The notes: generated by a model from the letters alone, not told the origin. DNA of 64,000 nt from Colias croceus (GCF_905220415.1 NC_059564.1:1190501-1254500), one strand, 5' to 3'; positions 11,701 to 22,917 are shown, counted from the stretch's first letter. Program-made: numbers and translations.

Positions 11701-13923
11701 ATGGTAAATAAATAAAAGTAATGTTTATACTTTCTGTGGTGGCCAATGAACTTATTTTTGTTCTTTAACAAACATTCTTCACACATTAAAATACTTGTTT
11801 ATTTATATTTATTGTTGCCAATTTACACACATTTTTCACATATTAAAATAGTTTTATTTAACTCACAGGCGACTTGTTGAGCACACTACTATGGTCAAGC
11901 GCGAGCTCGCTCAGCAACAGCGAGGAGAGCCTCGTGTCCGACGCGCACCCGCCCGTGGCGCCGGAGCAACAGGAAGCGGTGGGTAGTGGCCGATAGTGGT
12001 CTATAGTGGTCGATAGTGGTGGATAGTTGTAGACAGTGGTGAAGATTGGTAGTGATAGAAAAGTAACGCAGTTGATGATAATTAAGAAAGATTACAAAAT
12101 TTCTTATGTTTTAACCCATTAAGCCTCAAGTGGCCAGATCGGTCCCAGACACAATAGATTTTCTATTGTGTCTGTGGTTCCGGGGCCTAAGTTATTAATT
12201 GAGATTTTAGTATAGCTGTGTGTAGGGAGATGAAATAAAGAATGCAGTCAGTAGAAATTATATATTCCTCTAAGTTACACAAAAATATGATAAGTAAAGA
12301 GATTTTATTAGGAAACATTTTTTGGTATTAAATGGTGCTCCCAGTTTTGGTAAAAATCTCAAGATGCCTTAATTATTAGAAATTGATAGAAAAAAATATG
12401 TATTTAGAACTGGATGATTTTGAAAATTTTACTCTCACTTTTTATATTGTAGTTTCTAGTAAAACCACACCATTTGCAGCTTAATCTTTTTTGTATAGAA
12501 ATGCGTTTTAATTTTATATTTATGGTTAAAATTACATATCTATGCGTCATATAGGATCATGTGACACATTTATACAGAATTTATCAATAAACGAAAATTC
12601 ATCAATTTCAGATCATCCGCAAGATCTTGGAGCGCAAAGACGCGAAGGCCGTGAAGATTGACTTAAAAATCTATCTCACTGAAAACACACTGACTCGCTG
12701 GGAAGCTGTAAGTTATCAAAATATTATATACTAGCTATGCTCCGCGGTTTTACCTGCTCCTGTTGGTCTTTGTGCGATGATATATAGCCTATAGCCTTCC
12801 TCGATGAATTGGCTCTCTAACACCGAAAATTTTCAAATAGGACCAGTAGTTCCTGAGATTAGCGTGTTCAAACAAACAAACAAACTCTGCAGCTTTATAA
12901 TATTAGTATATTTTGACGAGTTTCACAGTATATAGATATGTTTTGTTCAGTCAGTAAAAATAACAAAAACTGTATGAAAAAAAATACGGCAAAAGTGTAC
13001 GCCAGGCTGGCAGAGTTACAGTATGTACAATCTTTCAGGCATGTACAATTATAGACTAGCGTGTTCAAACACACAAACAAACTCTTCAGCTTTATTATCT
13101 TAATATATATAAATCTCGTGTCACAATGTTTGTCCTCAATGGACACCTAAACCACTTAACCGATTATAATAAAATTCGCACACCATGTGCAGTTCGATCC
13201 AACTTGAGAGATAGGATAGTTTTAACCTCAAACCGTTTTAGAGGATGCGGGCGAAGCCGCGAGCGGTAAGCTAGTATTAGTATAGATAAGTATAGATTTA
13301 TTTTTAATTCTATATGTATGTTTATGTATAATTATACAAATGTAAAATGATCTGCAGGTGGTAAAAGGCAACACAATGTATCTACGTGTGCCCGGAGTGC
13401 TGCAGTCCGGCAGCAAGGACAGCTTCATGCTACTTCTCGACTTCGCTGAGGAGAAGCTGCGGTGCTCCAAGTGAGTATTTATACAGGGTGTAATCGTTAA
13501 GTGTGCACAGGCGATTATTCCGTAACTATTGCAGATATCAAAAAACTTTAAACTGATATCGAAAGTACTTTACCTAATGAGTAAAATGGCCGTAATAAAT
13601 TTTTAAAAATAAAACGGGAAAGTCAGTTAATCAAATGTTTATTAAAAAAGCTACCAGTTGCAGTCTTCAGAAATCTATAAAGAATGTTAAATGATGATTT
13701 TCCAATAAAATTAATAATATATACAACTTATATTAATTATTTTTTAATATAAATAATCTTTATTTTCAGTTGCATAATCTGCGTGCTAAAAACCCGCGCG
13801 GACCGAGCGACGTTACTCCGCACGTTCATGTTCATGGGCTTCCAACTGCTCCCGCCCAACTCACCCTTGGCCGCGGATATAGCGAACCCGGCGTATATGT
13901 TCCTGCACTATAACATGCAGTGA
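8791..13923 (+). CDS. OAZ: Ornithine decarboxylase antizyme (+1 programmed frameshift)
   Basis: Antizyme binds ornithine decarboxylase in the cytosol, blocks its dimerisation, sends it to the 26S proteasome without ubiquitin, and restrains polyamine uptake. Coding exons are 8791-8810, 10875-10982, 11375-11479, 11869-11978, 12612-12707, 13358-13470 and 13770-13923. All junctions are GT-AG and agree in phase. ORF1 encodes 45 residues (starts MVVKLYSGDDSS, ends GAGPLWWS) and stops at UGA 11382-11384. Shifting +1 over T11382 opens ORF2, which runs to TGA 13921-13923, for 234 residues in total; the known family is about 190-230. The C-terminal half carries the conserved antizyme fold: KIYLTENTLTRWEAV, LYLRVPG-like MYLRVPGVL, LLLDFAEEKL, FMFMGFQLL. 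The ATG at 8791 was chosen because the 20-base exon ends in a good donor and joins exon 2 in frame; this micro-exon is the least certain part. A 5'UTR acceptor may lie at 8770-8771. Expression is autoregulated, because high polyamines raise the frameshift rate. Confidence 0.95.
9439..9600 (+). mobile_element. Helitron-like element, 3'-truncated, in OAZ intron 1
   Basis: It starts TCTATACTTAATATTATAAA and keeps GAAGAGTTTGTTTGTTTGAA and TTATTTCGGTGTTAGATA, as in the full copy at 34621-34809. The hairpin and CTAG end are missing. Confidence 0.75.
10650..10812 (+). repeat. ~165-bp dispersed GC-rich repeat (copy 1 of 3)
   Basis: It runs from AAAAGACGTGTGGCACTCGG to GCTATGCAATAGCTTAA. Inverted copies lie at 35808-35970 and 57908-58078. 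The copies share GGGGACTGCCGCGGTAAAG and GTTACGGAATTTCTCGATTC. They contain short internal inverted repeats around GCTATGCAATAGC, suggesting a small foldback or SINE-like unit. There is no coding capacity. Confidence 0.75.
11376..11385 (+). promoter_or_regulatory. Antizyme +1 frameshift site TGG-TCC-TGA-T
   Basis: The ribosome reads TGG (11376-11378) and TCC (11379-11381), then meets TGA (11382-11384). Skipping T11382 lets it decode GAT (11383-11385) and continue GTC CCT GCT. UCC-UGA-U is the antizyme shift site known from animals, with a preceding Trp codon. The ORF1 stop is in frame and the only long downstream frame is +1, so this is recoding rather than a random sequence error. Confidence 0.93.
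12112..12200 (+). repeat. MITE-like repeat with CACAATAGA palindrome, OAZ intron 4
   Basis: Same family as 1165-1258 and 44500-44595. The core ACACAATAGA-TTT-TCTATTGTGT is a near-perfect palindrome. It lies wholly in the intron. Confidence 0.65.
12731..12910 (-). mobile_element. Helitron-like element in OAZ intron 5
   Basis: CTAG at 12731-12734 is followed by the terminal region GCTCCGCGGTTTTACC, then body CTAACACCGAAAATTTTCAA and 5' end TTTATAATATTAGTATA. It begins 24 bases after the exon 5 donor. Confidence 0.8.
13054..13274. mobile_element. Two Helitron-like copies abutting head to head in OAZ intron 5
   Basis: A 5' fragment on the minus strand (13054-13108, AACAAACTCTTCAGCTTTAT) abuts a plus-strand copy (13107-13274). 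The latter ends GCGGGCGAAGCCGCGAGCGG plus TAAG and CTAG (13271-13274). Confidence 0.65.
13482..13605. mobile_element. Tc1-like MITE end in OAZ intron 6
   Basis: TACAGGGTGTAATCGTTAAG begins 12 bases after the exon 6 donor. A TA followed by a CAGGGTG terminus matches the Tc1/mariner MITE type seen at 1809, but the body differs and no matching right end is evident. Confidence 0.45.
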
Positions 13924-14114
13924 CCAGGTGTCTATGGTTATATAGAGTAGGCATCGGACCATAGATAGTAGATTTGTGAAAAAAAAATTTTTGGGTCTGA
14001 CAATTTTTTTTTGTTTGGTAATTTTCTGTCATTTTTTTGTGTCTGGTTTTTGTCCGTCTGGTTTATATTGCCTATGGATAAGTGCATAGATTCTAGAGAT
14101 TCGATTTCTTGCTA
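13924..14114 (+). other. Probable OAZ 3'UTR start
   Basis: This lies immediately after the antizyme stop. No AATAAA is seen before the piggyBac-like insertion at 14119, so the 3'UTR probably runs into or past that element. AATAAA hexamers occur at about 16165 and later. The extent is inference. Confidence 0.4.
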
Positions 14115-14118
14115 TTAA

Positions 14119-15171
14119 CACTTTGACAGCTAAGTATTTTATTTCCGATATAGCCGATCACGTCCCCTGTCCGTGACAGTTTTTTTTTTGTTAGAGACGC
14201 TGATCACGTACTGCGTACGTGTGTGAATTTCAATACTGTTTACTTTAAAACAACGGCCTGTAAGCGTGATCCGCGTCATGTCAAAGCTTAGATGAATGTT
14301 TTGGCTACACACACAAACGCACTTCAAATACTTGCGGTGTGTGGGGTGCGGGAAACAAAGGATCGCACGAGCCGGGTCGACACTCGACTCTCGCGCGCCA
14401 GTTGCCTAAGCGATCGAGACGTGTGACAATTTTTGGCGCGAAATGACTTCGCGACGACGATTTCGTCTGGATTCGGAAAGAGAAACTAGAGATATTATTG
14501 ACATTTTGCAAAATGATGAGGATTCGGATATTGAGGAGAACACCACGATAATAGAAACTGAAGGTAAGCTATTGATTTACTTGTATTTTTGTAAGATCGT
14601 AATTGCTTTTGGTTTTGAATAAGTACCTACATGTTTTGTTTTTCAGAGGCAATAGACGAGTTTAGAGCCGGTCAAGAACAATTAGAAGATAGTGATGAGG
14701 ACATACCCGAGCAGGAACATACCAGAAGACATACCAAGCACTGATAAGGACAAGGGGGCGGTCAAGGATTAGAAGAACAGGTCTAGTCTTACTGCCCAGA
14801 TTGCAACGTGCCCTTGTGTTATGACCCGTGCTTCAAAAAATACCACACCAGGAAAGACTACACGTCATAAAATTCGAAAAATGTTGATGTTAGAGTTTTT
14901 TTTTTTTTTGAAAACGTGCCTCATTCTAAGTTGATTTTATAATAAAAAAAATACAATTACACATGTTTTTATTATTTTATATAATAATATAAAATATCTT
15001 CAATACAATGAAAAAAAAATCACGGCCGCAACTATTATAGTTTTTTTTCTATGAAACTAACAAAATGGTCAAAAAGTGCCGGCGCGCCCAGAATGGTACG
15101 CTCATTATGTATGCGGCTAATTAGCATAAAATAAGCGCCACGTACGTCGGACGTGATCCGCTGTCAAAGTG
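14119..15171 (+). mobile_element. Internally deleted piggyBac-like transposon (1053 bp, TTAA)
   Basis: TTAA at 14115-14118 and 15172-15175 flanks perfect 12-bp terminal inverted repeats, CACTTTGACAGC and GCTGTCAAAGTG. Internal repeats containing GATCACGT or GTGATCCGC occur near both ends. TTAA targets are diagnostic of piggyBac-superfamily insertion. The interior encodes only the acidic N-terminus and the C-terminal cysteine motif of a transposase; the catalytic core is gone, so it is non-autonomous. Confidence 0.85.
14443..14870 (+). pseudogene. Remnant piggyBac-type transposase (N- and C-termini only)
   Basis: ATG 14443 opens an Arg-rich then acidic N-terminus (MTSRRRRFRLDSER..., then DEDSDIEEN). 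It reaches a GT donor at 14564 and may splice to 14647, continuing EAIDEFRAGQEQLEDSDEDI before a TGA. Further on, about 14788-14870, a cysteine-rich tail reads CPDCNVPLCYDPCFKKYH before TAA. This matches the terminal CxxC...C...CFxxYH finger of piggyBac transposases. The RNase H-like catalytic domain with its aspartates is absent. Confidence 0.75.
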
Positions 15172-15480
15172 TTAATTTTTTGGTTTTTGTCTTATAATGG
15201 TATGTTGTAATTAAGCTTAGTAGATTGTCTGCTCTTTATGATTTTTAATCTGTGGCGTAAATAACACAAGTGAAAATCATAGAAATAACACCAAAAAGCC
15301 CTATTTCCACAATTAAATCCTACACAAAATTTACATTGTCACTTTTTAATAAATTGCACACAAAATTTTAAAATTCCGGTCCGATGCATATTCTATACGC
15401 GATCTAAATTTTGTTTTTACTTTCGAATATTGTTTAAATTTTAAACTCGTAGATTCGTATCGGATAGAATAGATTTTTTA

Positions 15481-15777
15481 TGCTGCGTTTACACATTCGT
15501 GCGAATAGCGAAGCGAATAGTGAACGCATGAAAACGTACTATTCGCCTTGAGTTTCGCGTATCACGTACACACAAAATAAGAACTTATTTACAATATTTT
15601 TGTTTAGATTCCAATTCAATAAAATTATGTACCTTTATTTTACATGTTAAAAAATATGTAAATTACAATTTATGAAGTTAAAATTTGTTGCAACATAATA
15701 TCTTGCTGAATATTAATGTTTGTTCAATATTTCGTGAAACCTTTCATCGAATGTTCGTCGAGTGTGTAAACGCGGCA
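15481..15777. mobile_element. Harbinger-type MITE (TTA target duplication)
   Basis: The left end TGCTGCGTTTACACATTCG pairs with right end GTGTGTAAACGCGGCA (inverted, few mismatches). TTA flanks both sides (15478-15480 and 15778-15780). A 3-bp TWA duplication suits PIF/Harbinger. The 297 bp hold no transposase. Confidence 0.65.
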
Positions 15778-15914
15778 TTACATTTAGAAACGAATAGAAC
15801 CTGGCAATACTGCACATGACGTCATTCAGTATTTCTTCACTTTTAGCACGTCAGTATTTCAATATAATACAACATTGGAACACGCTGTCCCGAGCGAATT
15901 CAGTATTTGCACAC

Positions 15915-16074
15915 GATGGACCATCTTCACATTGGGCAATGTTGGCCCAACAAATGGCCGATGTTTGTCATTACGGCAATTATGAAACATCTACAATGAC
16001 CAATCATAGACACTTAGGTCTACACCATCGTGATTGCGTATTCGCCCAACGCTGCCCATTGTGAAATGGCCCAT
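15915..16074. mobile_element. ~160-bp foldback MITE with TTGGCCCAAC motifs
   Basis: The left arm GGACCATCTTCACATTGGGC is the inverted counterpart of the right arm GCCCATTGTGAAATGGCCC. The 82-codon open frame over it (15816-16064) is incidental. Confidence 0.6.
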
Positions 16075-16652
16075 AATATATTCGCTTACATAGTTTTCGG
16101 TCAACAAGTCTTAGTATTTAGATTAGTTGTATGGAATTTTGGTTTTATTGTTGTTTTTTTAACAAATAAACAATAAAATCAAAATGGCTCTAGGATTTCA
16201 GCTTTGGATTTCATTCAAAACTGCGATTGTAGACTTTATTTGTAAGTTATGTCGTCGTGTTTTTTCCCTCTCCGGGTTAGAGCAAACAATCAAAAAATAA
16301 ATAAAAATACAAAAAAAATTCAAAATAAAAAAATACAAAAAAATGTTTGTAACATACTTTTCATTATTTTTATGTTAAGCAGATTTTAGTATTAGATATA
16401 AGTTTTGATTATTTCACATTTGGTATCTTTGTGTATGAATACAGGTTATTTTAATATTCGCATTGTATTTTCTTTTCAATAAATATAATTTCCAATAATA
16501 AACCTTATTCCTTTTAATCTATTAATAAATGTTTTAACCCATATGTGTTTTTATTTGTCCCAATTATCCCTTATATTAATAAAAAGCAATTGATTGCTAC
16601 AAGCATATGAAATACCTTAATATATATAATATATAATATCTAATATTCTATT
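16075..16652. other. Intergenic stretch, possible distal OAZ polyadenylation region
   Basis: Several AATAAA hexamers occur (about 16165, 16172, 16478). No coding exon or clear repeat is seen. Confidence 0.3.
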
Positions 16653-16876
16653 CTAATATATATTATAAAGGCGAAAGTTTGTAAGTATGGATGTATGGAT
16701 GTTTGTTACTCTTTCACGTAAAAACTACTGAACCGATTACAATGAAATTTAGCACACATATAGAGGGTAACTTGGATTAACACATAGGATAGTTTTTATC
16801 CCGGAAATCCCACGGGAACGGGAACTATGCGGGTTTTCCTCTGCAAACGCGGACGAAGCCGCGGGCGGAAATCTAG
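16653..16876 (+). mobile_element. Helitron-like element, full plus copy
   Basis: The 5' TATTATAAAGGCGAAAGTTT is followed by TCCCGGAAATCCCACGGGAA and the terminal hairpin GACGAAGCCGCGGGCGGAAAT, ending CTAG (16873-16876) before T. This is a reference copy for the interrupted element at 62033-62757. Confidence 0.85.
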
Positions 16877-16904
16877 TAATATATAAAATAATACCTATTC
16901 AAAG

Positions 16905-17107
16905 TACCTATTATAAATGCGAAAGTTTGTGAGGATGTGGGTGTTTGTTACTCTTTCACGCAAATACTACTGAACCGATTACAGTGAAATTTAGCATATA
17001 CAGGGTAACTTGGATTAACACATAGGATAGGTTTTATCCCGGAAATCCCACGGGAACTGGAACTATGCGGTTTTTTCTTAAAAAAAGCGGGCGAAGCCGC
17101 GGAAAAT
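16905..17107 (+). mobile_element. Helitron-like element, lacking CTAG end
   Basis: This is a second copy of the same subfamily only ~30 bases downstream and in the same orientation. It keeps GCGGGCGAAGCCGCGG but then runs into AAAATTTTTTT, so the final CTAG is lost. Confidence 0.8.
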
Positions 17108-17865
17108 TTTTTTGCACCACATAAAAATTATGTGTCAGCATTATTAGTTTGAAAATAATGAACGATTTTTATAAAATTGATATGATTTCAAAAGAGCGAT
17201 TACAGAGTTTCATGTTATTATTTATTTCCGAATCGATTGTAAATATTAATTAAAAGATAATTTGAAATTGATAATACAAAAGCATTTCAATGAAGTCTAG
17301 CGAATAAATGTTTAAGTATGAAAATAAATCAAGAATTAATTTTGTCCAAAATGAATGGGACAGGTATACCCACTTAGAGTACAATGAGTTTTGTCTCTTT
17401 CTGGATCATGTTAATTCTAATACTTAAAAATATTGAACATTTTCTACAATACTAGTTAGTAAAGGAAATAAGTTTTAAAATAGACTTACAGCAGCTCCTA
17501 ATGACCTAATCTACAAAGAGGATTCAGGTACTACGAATCTAAGTAAGTATCACTACACATCTAAATAAATAGTCCGAATGTACCTACCTATACTTATTTA
17601 TCTTTGTGAAACAAACAATACAATATTTCTTATAATAAATATAGTAAAGTTGCTCTTGATCTGAACCGGTGGTATCCAATACCTAAGAATAAGTGCTTGC
17701 AAAAGTAGTAGACTACAGGCGCATGTTGAAAAAGTTATGGGTCATTTGAACCACCAGGTGAGTGGTGACCTATCTAGACTAGAACAATATAAGAGCATAA
17801 AATAATAAGATTCAGCACTATGCCGTCACTTGTAAGCTGTCCACTTTTTTTTTTTTTATAGTGGG
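17108..17865. other. Intergenic AT-rich stretch
   Basis: I see no gene, RNA or identifiable repeat here. Confidence 0.35.
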
Positions 17866-18110
17866 GAAATCTTCCAAAGATACCCACGGCCCCCGGGGAA
17901 GGAGCCGTGGGTTATGTCGGATTCTTACCGACTAAAACCCCACTGTGTTCCGTCGAGCCGCTTTAATGAGGGGGCCGCGGGTAGGTATTTGTTAGAATTC
18001 TTCCGCAACCCCCTGAGTGCAGATGAGCATTCGAAAGTACAGGTAGAGATTTTTTCCTCTTGTCTCCATGATTTTTGTACGGCGTTGCGGAATAATGGAC
18101 TAAAAGCAGT
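17866..18110 (-). repeat. Dispersed repeat fragment, family shared with 641-742
   Basis: In reverse complement it contains GGTTTTAGTCGGTAAGAATC, matching the repeat near the left edge. GC-rich stem sequences (CCACGGCCCCCGGGG and GGAGCCGTGGG) can pair. A GTACGGCG fragment at 18078-18085 echoes the adjacent MITE. Confidence 0.5.
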
Positions 18111-18114
18111 ATAG

Positions 18115-18241
18115 AAATAGTATGACACTGATGCCGTACAAAATCAAATGACCAAATTTACCCCGGCAATTGTCGGAAAATAAAAATAAATTCCCACTTA
18201 GTGGACCACCATTTTTGTACGGCATCTGTGTCATACTATTT
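18115..18241. mobile_element. 127-bp MITE with 29-bp TIRs
   Basis: The left arm 18115-18143 starts AAATAGTATGACACTGATG. The right arm 18213-18241 is its reverse complement with one mismatch. The spacer is 69 bp and contains no reading frame. Superfamily unknown. Confidence 0.75.
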
Positions 18242-18261
18242 CATTAGTCCTGTAGTCTATC

Positions 18262-18420
18262 TATATATATATAAAAGAAAGTTGTGTTAGTTACTCCACT
18301 TATAACTCAAGAACGGCTGAACCGATTTAGCTGAAAATAGGCAGGGAGGTAGTTTAGAGCCAGGAGAAGGACATAGGATACTAAATATGTACCACGGGCG
18401 AAGCCGGGGCGGACCACTAG
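18262..18420 (+). mobile_element. Helitron-like element, GGCGGACC-CTAG family
   Basis: The body AACGGCTGAACCGATTT and end CGGGCGAAGCCGGGGCGGAC-CACTAG (CTAG 18417-18420) match 23819-23983 and 34092-34286. Confidence 0.8.
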
Positions 18421-19590
18421 TAGCTAATAAAATGAATAGATAAACGCTACATTAAAAGTTTCGGATAGGATATTAGGATCCTCCCATCTTGCAATCAGAT
18501 AACTTAACGGGCTGAGTCAAGTGTTATTTATGGTTCTTAGTTTAACGAAGGTATATTCTAAGTCATCGACCTGTATGTTGTAGGAAACGATTAAACAATA
18601 CATCGTATCGTTCTGGGTCAGAGATTTCAATTAAATCGAGTGTTGTACGATGGTTATCCTTTTGAATTGATAATTTTAATATAAGATGGATAAGGCAAGG
18701 ACAGAATATCCGTCTAGATAGAATATTTCTATCTATCTAATAAGTAATAATAATACTTTGTTTTTTACCAATATTAGCATTATCTGTGGCATTATCTACC
18801 AACGTTCAAAAAGCTTGCTGAAAGCTCCTTTTTGTAGTTTAGGTACCTTGCATTGCAGTCAGTTAATATAATATACCCATGTAGGTAGTTATCTCTTCAA
18901 AAGTTTTCCCTGTTTCGTATAGGGTATCTTGTTTCTAAATTCTCATTCTATTAAAATAATTGACGTTTATTTCAGACCTAGTTTTACGTTTGAAAAATAC
19001 CTAAGCAATTGACTTACCTAGCTTTTTTAAAATATCAATTACACAGTGCTTAAACTGAATGGTACCGCTTGGGCATACAAAAGTTTAAGACTAGTCGGAG
19101 ATTTTCCAAATTTATTTTTTTATGTATTTCGAAACAAGATGGAAGATTGGCAGCTTATCACATGTTTCTACGTAGAATACGAGAGCATAGACCATAATCC
19201 ACCACGCTGAGACAAGTGCAAAGTTTTCCTTCATTGTTTTGAGCAGTGGTGACTGGCGATGCTGAAATGCTGATAAATTGAAAATTCTATTCAGATCGCC
19301 TATTCTGAATTTTTTATTTAGTTAGATACCAGTTAGCTCCCGCTGAATGCACTAATAAAAGCACAAATTAAAAGAACGATTAGCTAGGTTTATTATTTGC
19401 AAGTATAGATGGCGCTAAATTGTGTTAATTTCTTAAATTGCCGATAGAGGTGAAAAATGTGACGTATTCTTAACATTGGAATTTATTTATGAGTTAGGTA
19501 CCTATCTAGTTTTACTAAAAATGTGTATCTTCTTTAATAACGTTAGGCATGTCATTGTAAAACATATTCAGGAATTGTTATATCTATACT
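18421..19590. other. Intergenic AT-rich stretch
   Basis: Nothing coding or clearly repetitive is seen. Confidence 0.35.
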
Positions 19591-19591
19591 A

Positions 19592-19785
19592 TCTATACTA
19601 ATATTATAAAGCTGAAGAGTTTGTTTGTTTGTTTGAACACGCTAATCTCAAGAACTACTGGTCCAATTAGAAAAATTCTTTCGGTGTTAGATAGCCCATT
19701 TATCGAGGAAGGCTATAGGCTATATATCATCACGCTAAGACCTACAGGAGCGGAGCCACGCGGGTGAAACCGCGGAGCGCAGCTG
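19592..19785 (+). mobile_element. Helitron-like element
   Basis: It starts TCTATACTAATATTATAAAG. Body and end (GGGTGAAACCGCGGAGCGCAG then CTGG in place of CTAG) match the 34621-34809 copy. Confidence 0.8.
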
Positions 19786-20284
19786 GTGGATAATAATTGT
19801 ACGGCGAGCCGGCTTCGCTTGTTGTAAGTTGGTTTAAAAATAAAATTGAAATAATACAGCAGCATTCTGTGATTCTAGCTTGTAAAGATTATTAAATACC
19901 CCTAAAATAATAAGAAGAATATTAAATTGAGTTTATTATCTTCGATAAACACACTAACATTTCCAAATTTCGCTGTGAAATAAAAATAAAAATTAAATAA
20001 ATAAATTTACACTTGATGTATGCTTCCCTAAATCCTGACACGTTATTATTTTATTAATTTTTGTATGTACTCAGATCGAGATAACGTGATTGCTAACCGC
20101 TAATTATCTCAAAAATTAATCGTTAGATTTGTGAGGATAAGCCTTTGAAATGAACTTTAAAATAGTTTCTAGTGGAATTCATTTATTATTTTGATTTCAA
20201 TATTTTTGTTCAATTGAAGTAAAGTGTAGTCAATTAAGAAATCAAAATTATAATTGTTAACTACTAATTTGACGTATTAAAATT

Positions 20285-21500
20285 AACATGCAATACAATA
20301 CAATAATACAATACAAAAAGATTTATTGAGCCAAACAACACAATGATATGACATTCAAGACACCATTAAAAATAAAATACAAAAATAAATAAAAAGATTA
20401 CAAAATTACAAAAATAAAATAACATGATAACAATCGAAATTACATGAGACATATCAAAATTGCATTGTAGCTACAAAAAGGCCCTGGCTCAGCATAAATG
20501 TTGCAGAGGCAAACTCCACAACGCTGGTAATTCTGCCAGATACCCACATGGCTAGTTTGCGCCTCTAAGATAGAAGGAGTATGCAATTAGATAAATAATA
20601 ATAAGTACATAATATATTCAATAAATATATAATGAATAAGTTATATAATATATATAGGAGATAATATTTTTGGTCAAGTTTATGGGTAGTTTAGTATGTG
20701 TTAATTATGAAATGAATAAGCAAGCAATAAGAAATAACAATATAATAGAATATAATTTTGGATACGTATAATAGGTATTGGGTATTGTTGAAGAATATTA
20801 AATTACTAATGTTGGAATTTTAGCAGGAACGATTTGTAAGTGCGACGAAAGTTGGACTTACACTTAAGATTTTTTATTGGAGGGGGGATATTATTCCAAC
20901 ATTTCGTCGCGCTATATTTGAATGACCCACGAAAGGCTGAGGTTTTATGCTGCGGAATGGAGAGTTCGTGAGTTCCACTCCTTATTTCACCCCTACTAGC
21001 ATCTTTACGCCACGACAATTTAGTATAGAGATACCCGGGCTGCTTAGTATGTATTGTATCGAACAAAAGACAGGCCAATAATAACTCTTGCCGACCCTTC
21101 ATCTTTAAAAAGTTGATGCTGTTTAGGAATGGAGTTACATGTGACCTAGGTGGAATGGTAACGCAGAATCTTGCACAGGAATTCTGGACTCTCTGAATGA
21201 GGCGCTGTACTTTTCCTGTTAAGCATGGTCCGTAAACGGGAAGAGCGTAGTTTAGTTTAGAAAGCACAATGCTTTCACACAGCCTTATTCGTAGATCGAC
21301 ACTCAGAAAAGGTCGAATATTATAAAGGACTTTGAGTCGATAAAAACAGCTACTAACTAGGTTAGTAACATGATCTTCAAACCTCAACTGACTGTCGAAA
21401 TCGATTCCCAAGTTTCGAGCAACAGGAACCCGTTCTAAAGGAATAGAGTCCAGACAAATCCTGATATCTTCTTCGTCCAAGTGGGAGAGCATGCAAAACG
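20285..21500 (-). mobile_element. 5'-truncated non-LTR retrotransposon
   Basis: The minus-strand element has a reading frame (20806-21492) and a ~520-base 3' region ending in tandem TTGTAT-type repeats (20288-20325 as ATACAATACA on +). A tandem-repeat tail and 5' truncation are typical of target-primed retrotransposition. Confidence 0.8.
20806..21492 (-). pseudogene. Reverse transcriptase C-terminal region, non-LTR (jockey/CR1-like)
   Basis: A 228-residue open frame has the post-catalytic 'thumb' signature of non-LTR reverse transcriptases: NLGIDFDSQLRFEDHV, then YRLKVLYNIRPFLS, ESIVLSKLNYALPVYGP, RVQNSCARF, and near the C-terminus ATKCWNNIPPPIK. The YxDD catalytic block and the endonuclease would lie upstream and are missing, so it cannot be active. 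An initiating Met is not expected in such a fragment. The clade assignment is tentative. Confidence 0.85.
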
Positions 21501-22680
21501 AATTGAATGAAATAGGAGATACAGAAAGGTAAAAAATAATTTACATAATATGAATAAATGTTATCATTCCTCATGGTGAAAGTGGTTGCCCTTTGTGCTA
21601 GAATAATAAAGCACAAATATTTATAGAATGTAAAGTGTAATTAATGCCTGCAACATATTTTTTTTAAATTGCACAAAACGCGGTATCTTCTTGTGTTCTT
21701 CGCTTTAAACGACTTTTACAGGAAGGACAGTTTCAGAGAAAACCAAACTATTAAGTTTTAAGATACCACAAAATATCGTGTGTGTTATGGACTAATAAAT
21801 ATTTTTACTATATACCCTAGTTCAGTATATCCATTTATGAATATCCATACTTTTCCAACGTTATCCTTAAAGACGACTAACGCAAACTTAACAAATAGTA
21901 CCCAAAGCCGTGAGATTCAGTATTTTATGTTAATTCAGTAAAAATAATTGTTTATGATTCATACAAAGATTTCCTACGTTGTAACTGTTTTATTTTTTAT
22001 TATATTATTGAAAGACTTGATTAAAATGGCGGGAGGGAGGTCAATGGACTGGTGCTTTTTTTAATCAAAGAGGTTTTATTGTTATACACCCTGAGATTAC
22101 GTATCTTCAAATTTATAATTAAGTAATACTTATTTAAAAGATATGAAAAACTTATTTAACTTTTAGATAGGTGTATAAGTCTATTGTATTAAACGTAAAA
22201 AGTATAATTATGCTTTGGCTATTATTCTTCATAAAAATAACAAGCTATACAATTTTAAAGGGGAAAAGGCCACGACGCAGACCTTCATTATTTGAATGAG
22301 ATTTTAATTTTAATAAATAGGTAATCGTATTTTGTGTAGTAATAGAAATAAAAGACAGTCTGAGGCAATTTATTCGAATTGAATTAATATAATCAACTAG
22401 GTAGGTAACTAATTTTTTACCATAACATGTTCATCCAGTCATATTTTTACGTGTTTTTTGCTGTTTTACATATTGATAACTTTATGAACGAAAAATATTC
22501 ATATATTAATGTAAGTACCGTACATGCTACATATATTGAAGTATTTGCAGTCATTAATAACTGAGTTAATAAGATATAATTGCAAAAATTAATTGATATC
22601 AAAACAATCCATTGTCTATAAAAATAATGAATTAAAGTGTGAAAACTGACCACGAGTCATTCAATTTAACTAAGACAACG
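21501..22680. other. Intergenic AT-rich stretch before the large gene
   Basis: No exon is supported. Short open frames on both strands are AT-rich with no domain. Confidence 0.35.
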
Positions 22681-22917
22681 ATTTCAGCGAACCGAAACGT
22701 ACACACCCAAGAAGATTTGCGCCACATTATTTGTAAAATCAAAACCGAATGGACGTATTCCTTATCCTTGAAAAAATAAAAAAAGTTCACTGACAGTGCG
22801 CAATTTTTGGCGGGAGCTTTGACATTCAGCCAGACATAAGCGGCGGGAAATAAAATCTTTTTTCTCTGTTAAAAAAACTTAATTGCTTTTTTTTATTTAA
22901 ATTATGTGTTAATAGCC
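22680..22917 (+). promoter_or_regulatory. Probable 5'UTR/promoter of the PAN-domain gene
   Basis: This lies directly upstream of the signal-peptide ATG at 22918. Two GGCGGGA-type motifs (22809-22814 and 22843-22849, the first as TTTGGCGGGA) resemble E2F sites. A TTCAGCC at 22825 could serve as an initiator. No TATA box is evident. All of this is inference from motif form and position. Confidence 0.3.

Noticed and set aside
15816..16064. 82-codon open frame
   Set aside because: It lies over a foldback MITE with TTGGGC/GCCCAA motifs and has no recognisable domain.
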